From Pseudomonas fluorescens (GTDB taxonomy: Bacteria; Pseudomonadota; Gammaproteobacteria; Pseudomonadales; Pseudomonadaceae): a stretch of DNA of 64,000 bases. How positions within the stretch are numbered: the stretch's first letter is position 1; every line of letters begins with the position of its first letter. This document shows, piece after piece, positions 18,521-27,837 of this stretch. The position numbers and the translations under genes were made by a program. Below the pieces are notes generated by a model, which made no database searches, was not told where the DNA came from, and saw only the letters and a list, made by a program, of their open reading frames with translations. The stretch spans positions 2,728,001 through 2,792,000 of the forward strand of contig NZ_CP015225.1 of NCBI RefSeq assembly GCF_001623525.1, in the 5' to 3' direction.

Positions 18521-19069
18521 ATGGTCTTCGACTCCTTCGATATCAAATCCCTGATCCGCCCCGTGATCGATTTCCCCAAGCCCGGCGTGATCTTTCGCGA
18601 CATTACCCCACTCTTCCAATCCCCGACCGCCCTGCGCCTGGTCATGGACAGTTTCGCCCACCGGTACGTCGAGGCCGAGTTCACTCACATTGGCGCGATG
18701 GATGCGCGGGGTTTCCTGATTGGCTCGATCCTGGCCTATCAGCTGAACAAGCCGCTGATCCTGTTTCGCAAGCAAGGCAAGCTGCCGGCCGATGTGCTGG
18801 CCGAGGGTTACCAGACCGAATACGGCGAAGCCTTCCTTGAAGTGCACGCCGATAGCTTGTGCGAGGGTGATTCGGTGGTGATGTTCGATGACCTGATCGC
18901 CACTGGCGGCACGCTGATCGCCGCTGCCAACCTGATCCGCCGTATGGGCGCCAAGGTCCACGAAGCCGCAGCGATCATCGACCTGCCGGAGCTGCTCGGC
19001 TCCCAGCGCCTGGAAGACATGGGGATTCCCACGTTCTGCCTGACGCAGTTCTCGCTCAGCGAAAGGTAA
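18521..19069 (+). CDS. apt: Adenine phosphoribosyltransferase
   Basis: This 182-residue enzyme salvages adenine to AMP using PRPP. The PRPP-binding loop [14 protein letters not shown] (about residues 122-135) is intact, as is the [14 protein letters not shown]-terminal motif. The ATG at 18521 gives the family N-terminus; a TATACT hexamer at 18481-18486 is a likely -10. It is followed by a REP palindrome and the convergent recR gene. Confidence 0.93.
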   Translation: MVFDSFDIKSLIRPVIDFPKPGVIFRDITPLFQSPTALRLVMDSFAHRYVEAEFTHIGAMDARGFLIGSILAYQLNKPLILFRKQGKLPADVLAEGYQTEYGEAFLEVHADSLCEGDSVVMFDDLIATGGTLIAAANLIRRMGAKVHEAAAIIDLPELLGSQRLEDMGIPTFCLTQFSLSER

Positions 19070-19087
19070 TTGGCAGGCAACAATCGA

Positions 19088-19180
19088 ACCTGTGGGAGCG
19101 AGCTTGCTCGATGGCGATTTATCAGTCGCATGGATATTGACTGATCCACCGCTATCGCGAGCAAGCTCGCTCCCACAGGT
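19088..19180. repeat. Paired REP element, family B
   Basis: A 23-base perfect inverted repeat of an ACCTGTGGGAGCGAGCTTGC-type unit has its arms at 19088-19110 and 19158-19180, between the convergent apt and recR genes, where it could also stop both transcripts. Relatives are at 20982, 28047 and 49139. Confidence 0.85.
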
Positions 19181-19192
19181 ACTGTGTAGCCG

Positions 19193-19795
19193 CTACAACG
19201 CGATTGGCTTGCGCCCGGCAAACGAATGCGCCAGTGTCCCGCCATCCACCAATTCAAGCTCCCCACCCAGCGGCACGCCGTGGGCGATGCGCGAGGCGAT
19301 CAAGCCTTTGTTGTTGAGCAGTTGGGCAATGTAATGGGCGGTGGCTTCGCCTTCGACCGTCGGGTTCGTAGCGAGAATGACTTCCGTGAACGTACCCGCC
19401 TCTTCGATCCGCGCGATCAACTGTGGAATGCCGATGGCTTCAGGCCCCAAGCCGTCGAGCGGTGACAAATGGCCCTTGAGCACGAAATAACGGCCACGAA
19501 AACCGGTCTGCTCTACCGCATACACATCCATCGGCCCTTCCACCACGCAAAGCAGGCTGTCGTCCCGACGCGGATCGGCACATTGTGGACAGAGATCGTC
19601 TTCGGTGAGGGTGCGGCATAACCGGCAATGCCCTACGCCTTCCATGGCCTGGCTCAGGGCCTGGGCCAGGCGCGAACCGCCGCTGCGATCACGCTCGAGC
19701 AATTGCAACGCCATGCGCTGGGCAGTTTTCTGACCTACACCCGGCAACGTTCGCAGGGCATCGATCAGTTGGCGAATCAAAGGGCTGAAGCTCAT
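19193..19795 (-). CDS. recR: Recombination mediator RecR
   Basis: This 200-residue protein acts with RecO/RecF in loading RecA at gaps. It shows the N-terminal helix-hairpin-helix ([17 protein letters not shown]), a four-cysteine zinc finger ([16 protein letters not shown]), a Toprim motif ([10 protein letters not shown]) and a C-terminal Walker-B-like region. MSFSPLIRQ is the family start; a second ATG 18 bases upstream (19813) is possible and neither has a good ribosome binding site. It is downstream of ybaB and dnaX as usual, but an inserted oxidoreductase gene separates it from ybaB. Confidence 0.92.
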   Translation of the reverse strand: MSFSPLIRQLIDALRTLPGVGQKTAQRMALQLLERDRSGGSRLAQALSQAMEGVGHCRLCRTLTEDDLCPQCADPRRDDSLLCVVEGPMDVYAVEQTGFRGRYFVLKGHLSPLDGLGPEAIGIPQLIARIEEAGTFTEVILATNPTVEGEATAHYIAQLLNNKGLIASRIAHGVPLGGELELVDGGTLAHSFAGRKPIAL

Positions 19796-19861
19796 GGAGG
19801 AAATGTCCGACATAACAACGAGACGCGGTTTATACCCGCGCCTCCGATTAGCGTCAAATAC

Positions 19862-20896
19862 TCAATCCTGCGCGACCCGCACCACCAACTTGCCAAAGTT
19901 GCGCCCCTCCAACAACCCGATAAACGCCTGTGGCGCATTCTCAAGGCCATCGACCAGGTCTTCACGGAACTTGACCTTGCCATCGCGCACCCAAGGGGCC
20001 ATGGCACTGATGAACTCGGGCTGACGGTCGCCGTAGTCATCGAACACAATAAACCCCTGGATCCGCACGCGCTTGTTAAGCAACGTGCGCTGCAACTGCG
20101 GCAAGCGATCCGGGCCGCTCGGCGCTTGATGATCGTTGTAGGAAGCGATCAGGCCACAGAGCGGGATTCGCGCCTTGGCGTTGAGCAGCGGCACGACGGC
20201 ATCGAAAACCTTGCCACCGACGTTTTCGTAATAGATGTCGATGCCCTTGTCGCAAGCGTGCGCCAGCTCCTCGGCAAAACGTGCGCTCTTGTGATCGACA
20301 CAGGCGTCAAATCCCAGCTCGTCGACCACGTACTTGCATTTCTCGCGGCCACCCGCGACGCCGACGACGCGCAGGCCCTTGATCTTCGCCACCTGGCCGA
20401 CCACCGAGCCCACCGCACCCGAGGCCGCTGCGACCACCAGGGTCTCCCCGGCCTTGGGTTGGCCGATGTCCATCAGCCCCATGTAAGCGGTCATGCCCGG
20501 CATGCCCAGCACACCCAAGGCCATCGACGGGCTCGCAAGCCCCGAGGGGATGGGCATCACGTTGCGCCCGTCGCTGATGCTGTGGCTCTGCCAACCGGTG
20601 GCCCCCACCACCAGATCACCCTCCTGGAATTTCGGGTGCATCGAGCGCTCCACGCGGCTGACGGCGCCACCGGTCATCACCTCGTCGATTTTTACCGGAG
20701 CAGCGTAGGAAGGCGCGTCACTCATTCGCCCGCGCATGTAAGGGTCCAGCGACAGGAACTGCGTCTTGAGCAGGATCTGCCCTTGCGCCAGCTCCGGCAG
20801 CGTCACGTGCTCCAGGCGGAAATTCTCCGCGGTCGGGGCGCCGTGGGGGCGGGAGGCAAGGACGATGCGCTGGTTGGAGGTCGATGCTTGTGACAT
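19862..20896 (-). CDS. NADP-dependent oxidoreductase of the MDR family (CurA/YncB-like)
   Basis: This 344-residue zinc-independent medium-chain reductase resembles leukotriene B4 12-hydroxydehydrogenase and E. coli CurA. Visible features are the N-terminal RIVLASRPHGAPTAENF segment, the YMRGRMSD motif, the Rossmann motif AASGAVGSVVGQVAKIKG (about 155-172) and ENVGG. It probably reduces an alpha,beta-unsaturated carbonyl compound with NADPH; the substrate is unknown. The ATG at 20896 follows AAGGAGA. It is a separate unit between recR and ybaB, with a REP pair upstream. Confidence 0.88.
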   Translation of the reverse strand: MSQASTSNQRIVLASRPHGAPTAENFRLEHVTLPELAQGQILLKTQFLSLDPYMRGRMSDAPSYAAPVKIDEVMTGGAVSRVERSMHPKFQEGDLVVGATGWQSHSISDGRNVMPIPSGLASPSMALGVLGMPGMTAYMGLMDIGQPKAGETLVVAAASGAVGSVVGQVAKIKGLRVVGVAGGREKCKYVVDELGFDACVDHKSARFAEELAHACDKGIDIYYENVGGKVFDAVVPLLNAKARIPLCGLIASYNDHQAPSGPDRLPQLQRTLLNKRVRIQGFIVFDDYGDRQPEFISAMAPWVRDGKVKFREDLVDGLENAPQAFIGLLEGRNFGKLVVRVAQD

Positions 20897-20981
20897 GGAA
20901 GCGTCTCCTTGATCGTTGAGTGGCACGTATAGGGAGCAGACCATTGCCGAGGGGGTGGCGTTCGATGTTTGTTCAGCGGGC

Positions 20982-21076
20982 ACCTGTGGGAGCAAGGCTT
21001 GCCCGCGATACAGAGACCTCGGTGTGTCGGAGCGGCGCGTCATCGTTCATCGCGGGCAAGCCTTGCTCCCACAGGT
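20982..21076. repeat. Paired REP element, family B, 28-bp perfect arms
   Basis: An ACCTGTGGGAGCAAGGCTTG-type unit and its exact reverse complement (arms 20982-21009 and 21049-21076) flank a 39-base spacer. The element lies between the oxidoreductase promoter and the ybaB terminator. Confidence 0.9.
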
Positions 21077-21108
21077 ATGATTTCTACCACCGCTCGCGCC
21101 TATGACAG

Positions 21109-21140
21109 AAACAAAAATGCCAGGCGCGATGCCTGGCATT
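21109..21140 (-). terminator. Intrinsic terminator of dnaX-ybaB
   Basis: AATGCCAGGC-GCGAT-GCCTGGCATT forms a ten-base-pair stem. Read on the minus strand it is followed by TTTTTGTTTC. Confidence 0.85.
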
Positions 21141-21171
21141 CTGTGTAGCCCATCCCGACCGGGATGGCGAA

Positions 21172-21510
21172 TCAGAACGGCAGTTTCATGCCCGGCGGCA
21201 GTTGCATGCCGGCCGTCATGCCAGACATCTTGTCCTGGCTGTTGGCTTCGATCTTGCGCACCGCGTCATTGACGGCGGCGGCGAACAGGGCTTCGAGCAT
21301 TTCCTTGTCGTCTTCGCTCAGGCCTTCGACCACGCTTGGGTCGATGCTGACGCGCTTGATGTCGTGGCGACCGGTCATGACCACGGTCACCATGTCGCCG
21401 CCGGACTTGCCGGTGACTTCGGCGTTGGCCAGTTCTTCCTGCATCTTGGCCATTTTTTCCTGCATCTGCTGCGCCTGCTTCATCAGGCCGGCCATGCCAC
21501 CTTTCATCAT
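21172..21510 (-). CDS. ybaB: Nucleoid-associated protein YbaB/EbfC
   Basis: This 112-residue DNA-binding protein is Met/Lys/Gln-rich at the N-terminus ([20 protein letters not shown]) and carries the conserved [12 protein letters not shown] core. The family binds DNA as a dimer and shapes the nucleoid. The ATG at 21510 is preceded by GAGGTG; a GTG nine bases upstream is a less likely start. It follows dnaX by about 65 bases and shares its terminator. Confidence 0.93.
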   Translation of the reverse strand: MMKGGMAGLMKQAQQMQEKMAKMQEELANAEVTGKSGGDMVTVVMTGRHDIKRVSIDPSVVEGLSEDDKEMLEALFAAAVNDAVRKIEANSQDKMSGMTAGMQLPPGMKLPF

Positions 21511-21574
21511 GGGAATCACCTCGAAAGTACTTGGATAAACAACGCGCCCGGCCCGTTCGGCCCGGCGCCTTCAG

Positions 21575-23668
21575 TTATGAGCCCTGGGTGACCGGGGCCT
21601 CGACAGGTTCGATAGTATCGTGACGGACCACGGCGCCGAACTGTTGCATCATCTGCTGGATGAATGGATCACCGTGGATCGACTCCTCGGCTTCGCGCTG
21701 ACGGTCGGCACGGCGCCGGGATGCGGCCTGGGCCGGGGTCTCCTGCTCGGGCTTGATCAGCTCGATGGTCAGCGTCAGGGTGCGCTGGTGGTACTGGTTC
21801 AGCGCATCGTTGAGGCGGCGCTGCTGGGTCGCGTTGAACAGCGCGCTGTGGGCCGGGTCCAGGTGCAGCAGCCAGTGGTCGCCCTCCACGGCCATCAGCG
21901 TGCAGTTGGCGGCGATGCTGCCGGTCATGCCGCTGATCGGCAGCTTAGGGAACAGCTCCAGCCATTGCAGGGCCAGCCCGGTGGCCGGCATCGCCGCCGG
22001 TTCCGGCTCGGGCTCCGGGGCCGGCTCAGCGGCGTGCTCGCTGGCCAGGTCGTCCAGGTAGCTGTAGGCCGAATCCAGGTCTGGCTCGATGTAATCCTCG
22101 TCCAGCGGCGGTTCGTCATCCTGATCGATGCCTGGCGTGGCGACATCGACGTCGGCCACTGTCGGTTCGGGCACCGGCGCGGCGACCCACTCAGGCGCAT
22201 CGGGCACCACGCTGTCGGGCGTCGGCAAAGGCATCGGCGGCAACTCGGGCTGCTCGGCGATGGTCTCCAGGACCGGTTCCACGGCAGGTTGCTGGACAAC
22301 CTCGGGCTCGATCGGATCGTTCCAGGGCAGATCGACAACGGCTTCGGCGACCGGTTCGGGCAGCGCCTCGACGATCGGTTCAGGTTCTGGCTCAGGGGCC
22401 GCGACAACGGGTGTCGGGGTCGCTGGTGCCACAGGTGCCACAGGTGCCACAGGTGCCGACGCTACCGGAGCCGAAGCCACTGCCGGCGCAACGACGGGCG
22501 CGGCAGCCACTGGCTTGGCGGAATCAGCTGTGGCCTGGCTGATCCCCACTGGCTTTAGCGCTTGCCTCGGGGCATCCGCTGTGTCGGCTGGCCGGAACGC
22601 CAGCATCCGCAGCAGGACCATTTCGAAGCCGCCGCGCGGATCGGGTGCCAGGGGCAGGTCGCGACGGCCGATCAGGCCCATCTGGTAATAGAACTGCACA
22701 TCTTCGGCCGGCAACGCCTGGGCCAGGGCCAGAACGCGATCACGATCGCCATGGCCGTTGTCGACGCCTTCGGGCAGGGCCTGGGCAATGGCGACGCGGT
22801 GCAGCACGTTGAGGATTTCCGAGAGTACGCCATTCCAGTCCGGCCCCTGCTCGGCCAGGTGACGCACCGCTTCGAGCAGCGCCTTGGCATCGCCTTCGAT
22901 CAACGCATGCAAAACGTCATAGACCTGGCCGTGGTCGAGGGTGCCGAGCATGGCCCGGACATCGGCGGCCATGACCTTGCCTTCACCGAAAGCGATGGCC
23001 TGGTCGGTCAGGCTCATGGCGTCGCGCATCGAACCATCGGCGGCGCGACCCAGCAGCCACAGCGCATCGTCCTCGAAGGGCACGTTCTCGACGCCCAGTA
23101 CGTGGGTCAGGTGCTCGACGACCCGTTCCGGCGTCATGTTCTTCAGGGAGAACTGCAGGCATCGCGACAAAATCGTTGCAGGAAGTTTCTGCGGGTCGGT
23201 GGTCGCCAGGATGAACTTGACGTAGGGCGGCGGCTCCTCAAGGGTCTTGAGCAGCGCATTGAAGGAATGGCTGGAGAGCATGTGCACTTCGTCGATCAGG
23301 TAGACCTTGAAGCGCCCACGGCTCGGCGCGTACTGCACGTTGTCGAGCAGCTCGCGGGTGTCTTCGACCTTGGTGCGGCTGGCGGCGTCGATCTCGATCA
23401 GGTCGACGAAACGGCCCTCGTCGATTTCCCGGCAGACCGAGCACTCGCCGCAAGGCGTGGAGGTGATGCCGGTTTCACAGTTCAGGCACTTGGCGATGAT
23501 CCGCGCGATGGTGGTCTTGCCCACGCCACGGGTACCCGTGAACAGGTAGGCATGGTGCAGCCGCTGGCTGTCCAAGGCATTGATCAGAGCCTTGAGCACA
23601 TGGGTCTGGCCGACCATTTCGCGGAACGAGCGCGGACGCCATTTACGTGCAAGAACCTGATAACTCAT
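21575..23668 (-). CDS. dnaX: DNA polymerase III subunits gamma and tau
   Basis: This 697-residue clamp-loader ATPase has the Walker A motif FTGTRGVGKTT (about residues 43-53), a four-cysteine zinc module, the Walker B region VYLIDEVHML and a sensor motif at the expected places. A Pro/Ala/Glu-rich linker of about 200 residues leads to the tau-specific C-terminal domain that contacts DnaB and the polymerase. Three exact 9-base repeats at about 22431-22457 write VAP repeats in the linker. I saw no A-AAA-AAG slippery heptamer, so a frameshifted gamma form is not evident. The start MSYQVLARKWRP matches the family. Confidence 0.95.
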   Translation of the reverse strand: MSYQVLARKWRPRSFREMVGQTHVLKALINALDSQRLHHAYLFTGTRGVGKTTIARIIAKCLNCETGITSTPCGECSVCREIDEGRFVDLIEIDAASRTKVEDTRELLDNVQYAPSRGRFKVYLIDEVHMLSSHSFNALLKTLEEPPPYVKFILATTDPQKLPATILSRCLQFSLKNMTPERVVEHLTHVLGVENVPFEDDALWLLGRAADGSMRDAMSLTDQAIAFGEGKVMAADVRAMLGTLDHGQVYDVLHALIEGDAKALLEAVRHLAEQGPDWNGVLSEILNVLHRVAIAQALPEGVDNGHGDRDRVLALAQALPAEDVQFYYQMGLIGRRDLPLAPDPRGGFEMVLLRMLAFRPADTADAPRQALKPVGISQATADSAKPVAAAPVVAPAVASAPVASAPVAPVAPVAPATPTPVVAAPEPEPEPIVEALPEPVAEAVVDLPWNDPIEPEVVQQPAVEPVLETIAEQPELPPMPLPTPDSVVPDAPEWVAAPVPEPTVADVDVATPGIDQDDEPPLDEDYIEPDLDSAYSYLDDLASEHAAEPAPEPEPEPAAMPATGLALQWLELFPKLPISGMTGSIAANCTLMAVEGDHWLLHLDPAHSALFNATQQRRLNDALNQYHQRTLTLTIELIKPEQETPAQAASRRRADRQREAEESIHGDPFIQQMMQQFGAVVRHDTIEPVEAPVTQGS

Positions 23669-23810
23669 CGAAAACCGTCGCAACGAAGGAACATAAGCGG
23701 CTAATGCTAGCGGAGCAGGGGCGAAATTGCATCCGGTGTGCTCGTCTAATCTGACTAAGATGGGATCAGGGACTCGGTTGTCGACGCGGTTTGCACAGTC
23801 AGGAGAGTTT

Positions 23811-24581
23811 ATGCGCTCAGCCATGGGGGCTTTGCTGTTGTTGGGGACAGGTTGTTTTGCTGATGAAGTACCTTTGCGTTTTGCCGTTACCGACGGCTGG
23901 GCTATGCCCATGGTGCAGATCGAACGGGGTCGCCCGACCCAGGGCATCCTTCCCGATATAATGACCAGCCTGGCGACCCAAATGGGACTGCCAGCGCAAT
24001 TCCACGTCCTGTCCCGCGCCCGGCTGGACAGCGCCATGAAACACGGCGAGATCGACGTACGTTGCTATGTCAGCCCTGACTGGGTGAGTGATGGCGGCGA
24101 TTATCTGTGGAGCATCCCATTGTTTTTCCAGCGCGACCTGCTCGTCGCCACGGCAAACGCACCTGCGGCAGTAACACCGGCAATGCTGGCGCACCAGGCC
24201 ATAGGCACGGTGCTCAGCTATACCTACCCGACCTTGCAACCCTTGTTCAACAGCGGCCAACTGCGCCGAGACGATGCTCGCAGCCAGGAGCAAGTGCTGG
24301 CGAAACTGCTGGCAGGCCGCTATAGCTATGCGGTCAGCAACCAGTGGGCACTGGACTGGTTCAATCAACGCCATACGGCGGATCGACAAATCCGTGCCGT
24401 GGCTGTGCTTCAGGAACAGCAGTTGAGCTGTTACGTGCGCAACGATCCGAACATTCCAGCGCAACGCATCCTGAGAACCTTGCTGAACATGAAGACGTCC
24501 GGAGAAATCGACGCGATCGTCCAGCTTTACACTGGCCGCAGTGACGCATCGCAGGCCAGGAGAGAGGCACCCTCCCCCTGA
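23811..24581 (+). CDS. Periplasmic solute-binding protein, SBP_bac_3 type
   Basis: This 256-residue protein has a short signal peptide (MRSAMGALLLLGTGCFA, cleavage before DEV). Its layout is that of family-3 extracellular solute-binding proteins, with PLRFAVTDGWAMPM at the N-terminus and RPTQGILPDIM in lobe one. AGGAGAG precedes the ATG. No transporter genes accompany it, so it may be a sensor partner or an orphan of unknown ligand. Its 3' end overlaps the convergent GGDEF/EAL gene by about 55 bases. Confidence 0.75.
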   Translation: MRSAMGALLLLGTGCFADEVPLRFAVTDGWAMPMVQIERGRPTQGILPDIMTSLATQMGLPAQFHVLSRARLDSAMKHGEIDVRCYVSPDWVSDGGDYLWSIPLFFQRDLLVATANAPAAVTPAMLAHQAIGTVLSYTYPTLQPLFNSGQLRRDDARSQEQVLAKLLAGRYSYAVSNQWALDWFNQRHTADRQIRAVAVLQEQQLSCYVRNDPNIPAQRILRTLLNMKTSGEIDAIVQLYTGRSDASQARREAPSP

Positions 24582-26287
24582 TCACCTGGCCGCTGCTGCC
24601 ATTGCGACGGCGGGATGAAGCCCTGCACCCAGCCGGGTATCCGTTCGGGCGGCATGGGCCGTGCGATGAAATAACCTTGTGCCACCTCACAGCCCAGGTT
24701 CAACAGCAGTTGGCCGTGCTCGAGGCTGTCCAGCCCTTCGGCGACCACCTCACGGCCAAACGCCCGAGCCAGGCCGATCACCGCTTTGGTCAGTGCCAGG
24801 TCGTCGCGGTCATGGAGGATGTCGCGGACAAAGGTCTTGTCGATCTTGATGGTTTGCGTGCGCAGGTGCTTGAGATCATTGAGCGAGCAGTAGCCGGTGC
24901 CGAACCCACCCAGCGAAAACCCCACGCCCAAGGCATGGCAGGCCTGGAGGCAAGCGCTGACGTGGGCAAGGTTCTCCACCGCGACCGATTCGACAATCTG
25001 CAGATCCAACAGGCGTGGCGGTACCGCCGGATGTCGCTCCAACACCTGTCGCAGCCGCTCGACAAAATCCGCTCGCTGGAAATGCCGCGCCGAGATATTG
25101 ATGCTCACCGGCCAGCCCTGCCCCACTTGCAGCCATTGCTGCAACTGGGTCAATACCTGCTCCATGACCCACTCGCCGATCTCGACGATCAGGTCGGTCT
25201 CTTCCACCAGCGGCAGGAACTCCCGAGGCGGCACCAGGCCACGTTGCGGGTGCTTCCAGCGCAGCAGCGCCTCCAGGCCGACCACGGTGCCGTGGCGCAT
25301 GTTGACCTTGGGCTGGAAATGCAGCCGCAACTCATTGCCGGCCAGCGCCTGGCGGACCCGCTCGACGGTCTGGTAAGTGGCTCGCACTTCCTTGTCCCGG
25401 GACACATCGAACAAATGGAAACGATTGCGACCGCTTTGCTTGGCCACGTACATCGCCTGGTCGGCATGACGCAACAAGGTCTCGGCGTCTTCGTTATCCC
25501 AAGGAAACAATGTGACGCCAATGCTGGCGAAGACCTTGATGCCCTTCCCGTCAATGCCATACGGCATGGAAACAGCGATCAACACCCGGCTCAACGCGGC
25601 GTGCAACTCATCCATCCCACGCACATGGCGCAGCACCAGCACGAACTCGTCCCCACCCAGCCGCGCCACCACATCCTCGCCCCGCACGATACTGCGCAGG
25701 CGCCTGGCGACCTCCACCAGCAGCCGATCGCCACTGGCGTGGCCGTAGCCGTCATTGACCGCCTTGAAGCCATCGAGGTCGAGCATGCACACCGCCAGGG
25801 GCAAGTTTTCCGCACGAGAAAACTCCAGGGCCTGGTCCAGCAGATCGGACAGATAAGTGCGATTGGGCAACCCGGTCAGCACATCGTGACCAACCCGCCA
25901 TTGCAGGGAATGCAGCAGGCGACGCTTTTCGCTGACATCGAAGCGAATCGCCAGGTAGCGTTCGACTTGTCCTGTATCGTCATCGATCACTGGCACCAGG
26001 GTGGTGTCGACCCAGTACAGCGTACCGTCCTTGGCCCGGTTGCAGATTTCCCCTTTCCAGACCTGGCCCAGGGCAATGGTGTGCCACATGGAGCTGAAAA
26101 ACTCGTCAGGGTGCTGGCCGGAATTGAGCAGGCGATGGTTCACACCCAGCAACTCATCGCGCCGGTAACCAAAAAGGCTGCAAAATTGATCGTTGACGTA
26201 GGTGATGCGCCCGCTCAGATCGGTTTCGGAAAAAATCGCGGCGGCGTCAACGGCTCTGCGGTACTTCTTATCCATCGAAGCAGTCAT
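24527..26287 (-). CDS. PAS-GGDEF-EAL protein with a degenerate EAL metal motif
   Basis: This roughly 586-residue cytosolic protein has a PAS domain (about 10-120), a GGDEF domain with intact GGDEF (211-215), and an EAL domain with intact EAL (339-341) and IKIDKTFV. The DDFGTG motif of active c-di-GMP phosphodiesterases reads GGFGTG here (residues 460-461, codons GGT GGG at 24905-24910), so two metal-binding aspartates are missing. It may be a diguanylate cyclase or a c-di-GMP-binding protein rather than a phosphodiesterase. The start is uncertain: ATG at 26287 was chosen, with ATG at 26275 and a TTG at 26332 as alternatives. The end overlaps the convergent solute-binding gene. Confidence 0.88.
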   Translation of the reverse strand: MTASMDKKYRRAVDAAAIFSETDLSGRITYVNDQFCSLFGYRRDELLGVNHRLLNSGQHPDEFFSSMWHTIALGQVWKGEICNRAKDGTLYWVDTTLVPVIDDDTGQVERYLAIRFDVSEKRRLLHSLQWRVGHDVLTGLPNRTYLSDLLDQALEFSRAENLPLAVCMLDLDGFKAVNDGYGHASGDRLLVEVARRLRSIVRGEDVVARLGGDEFVLVLRHVRGMDELHAALSRVLIAVSMPYGIDGKGIKVFASIGVTLFPWDNEDAETLLRHADQAMYVAKQSGRNRFHLFDVSRDKEVRATYQTVERVRQALAGNELRLHFQPKVNMRHGTVVGLEALLRWKHPQRGLVPPREFLPLVEETDLIVEIGEWVMEQVLTQLQQWLQVGQGWPVSINISARHFQRADFVERLRQVLERHPAVPPRLLDLQIVESVAVENLAHVSACLQACHALGVGFSLGGFGTGYCSLNDLKHLRTQTIKIDKTFVRDILHDRDDLALTKAVIGLARAFGREVVAEGLDSLEHGQLLLNLGCEVAQGYFIARPMPPERIPGWVQGFIPPSQWQQRPGDQGEGASLLACDASLRPV

Positions 26288-26527
26288 CCATGAGTCAGGC
26301 TCATTTGTCGCGCGCGGTTGCACCGCCTTCAAGACAGGCGAAAATCAACTAGGCTCAAACACTTTGAGAGAAGCTGGAGCGCGGGCCCTGGCGGTACTAA
26401 GGGAGCGCTTCAGCCCTTGCCGAGTATCGCGGCAAGAACGCAAGGCCCGGTCCCTGCACACGCCCCCGGCTTCTGAAGCAGGTCGCCAAATACCCGTGCT
26501 AAAGGCCGATTCTACGAAACACATCAC

Positions 26528-26539
26528 ACTTTGCAAAGT
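26528..26539. promoter_or_regulatory. Perfect palindrome, possible operator of the XRE regulator
   Basis: ACTTTGCAAAGT is an exact 12-base palindrome flanked by ATCAC (26523-26527) and GTGAT (26543-26547). It lies 75 bases before the XRE-family gene in the 326-base divergent region shared with the GGDEF/EAL gene, which otherwise shows nothing I can assign. Binding by that regulator is a guess from position. Confidence 0.35.
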
Positions 26540-26613
26540 AAGGTGATGGATCACGCGGTTGCCTAATGCGAAAATCTATCGTTAAGTTCTTGATTCTAAA
26601 TGGGAATTAAGCG

Positions 26614-26928
26614 ATGCAAATTTCAAGTTTGGGTCCAGCCATCAGACGCTACCGCAAAGTAGCGGGGCTTACTCAGGCTGAACTTGGCGAAAAAACCGGT
26701 TTTGACCCCAAAACCATCAGCCGCTTCGAAACCGGCACCTACACCCCCAGCGTCGAAGCCTTGTTCCTGCTTGCCAATGTGCTGGATGTACAACTGAAAG
26801 CCTTTTTTGCCGACATGGGCGATGAGGACGAACAGCGGGCCTATCTGTTCGGTGTCATACACAGAGCCACCCCGAAGGATCTGGGAAAGCTGATCGCTGC
26901 GGTTGACCAGGCCTTGTCCAAGCCTTGA
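26614..26928 (+). CDS. XRE-family transcriptional regulator
   Basis: This 104-residue protein carries a Cro/C1-type helix-turn-helix over residues 8-62 (IRRYRKVAGLTQAELGEKTG, then ISRFETGTYTPSVEAL) and a short helical tail, QRAYLFGVIHRATPKDLGKL. It has no ligand or protease domain. Local base composition is lower in GC than the neighbours. A palindrome upstream could be its operator. Its targets are unknown; there is no adjacent toxin or phage gene. Confidence 0.8.
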   Translation: MQISSLGPAIRRYRKVAGLTQAELGEKTGFDPKTISRFETGTYTPSVEALFLLANVLDVQLKAFFADMGDEDEQRAYLFGVIHRATPKDLGKLIAAVDQALSKP

Positions 26929-26942
26929 TGCGCAGATGAGAT

Positions 26943-26981
26943 AGAAGCCGGGGCTGTCGATGGGAGACAGACCGGGGTTCT
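26943..26981 (+). terminator. Possible terminator of the XRE gene
   Basis: An imperfect hairpin with CTGTC/GACAG inner and AGAA/TTCT outer pairs and a few mismatches, followed by CTTTGG, lies 15 bases after the XRE stop. It has no strong T run. Confidence 0.35.
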
Positions 26982-27139
26982 CTTTGGCGTTTGTTTGCCC
27001 TGCCCTTCCAATTCCGAGGGTGACGCAAGACAGAATGTCACATTGACATCGTTCGCCACGAACCTCGACTATCAAAGCGCTGATTCCGCGTCCCTATGAC
27101 GCTTATGACTCGTCGACACAATAAATCCAAGGGGACACA

Positions 27140-27646
27140 GTGCATAAATTTTCGGTCATTCTTGTCTCGATACTCGCCACCGGCTGCACCGCCAAATACG
27201 CTCAGCAAGACGTATTCTCCAACCAGGCAAAACTTGATAGGCAAATGCCCGTCACCATCGCCACACCGGTCGACGGCAGCTACGAAACAACGCCCTACCC
27301 TGCATCCGGCGATATGACAGCTGCCGCCGTTAAAACAGCTTTCTCTTATTACACCAACCGTGTGACGGTAAGAGCCGCGTGCCGTGAATTGAGCTGCCTG
27401 AGACAGAGCAGCCCTTCGGGTTACTACGTCATCCCAGAAATCCTGCACTGGGAAGAACGCGCCACAGAATGGTCGGGGCTCCCCGACAAGATTGCAGTAA
27501 AACTCGCCATTTATGGTCCGACAGAAGAGCAGCCACTGGGGTCTGCGGTCCTGTCCGGCAAAAGCAAATGGGCGACCTTTGGCGGGGACCATCCACAGGA
27601 CTTGCTACATGAGCCGATTGCTGAATATGTTAAAGCTCAATACTGA
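27140..27646 (+). CDS. Predicted lipoprotein, possibly DUF4823-like
   Basis: This 168-residue protein starts with GTG, supported by AAGGGGAC just upstream. It has a lipoprotein signal (MHKFSVILVSILATGC, lipobox ATGC, lipidated Cys at residue 16). The mature part has a YTNRV-VRAACR-LSC segment and an ILHWEERATEWSGLPDKIAVKL strand pattern that recalls small outer-membrane lipoproteins grouped as DUF4823. The family assignment is from memory and uncertain. It stands alone between the XRE gene and the 4.5S RNA gene. Function unknown. Confidence 0.6.
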   Translation: MHKFSVILVSILATGCTAKYAQQDVFSNQAKLDRQMPVTIATPVDGSYETTPYPASGDMTAAAVKTAFSYYTNRVTVRAACRELSCLRQSSPSGYYVIPEILHWEERATEWSGLPDKIAVKLAIYGPTEEQPLGSAVLSGKSKWATFGGDHPQDLLHEPIAEYVKAQY

Positions 27647-27837
27647 TCCAATCGGCCTGCGATAGGAGCTCGGTCCGTCGAGCAGTCCGAACCGGACCTC
27701 TCCTCCGGCACTCGTTTGCCCTGGCCGCGGCAAAATCCAGACAGCAGAACGCAACGATCGATATCGGTCAGCAAAATAAAACTAATGGTTGGAATTTGGC
27801 AAACCTTGCGAACGAAGGCTTGGGCGTTATGGAGGCA

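Noticed and set aside
21575..23668. Programmed frameshift in dnaX for a gamma subunit
   Set aside because: No A-rich slippery heptamer was found in the reading frame; it cannot be supported from sequence.
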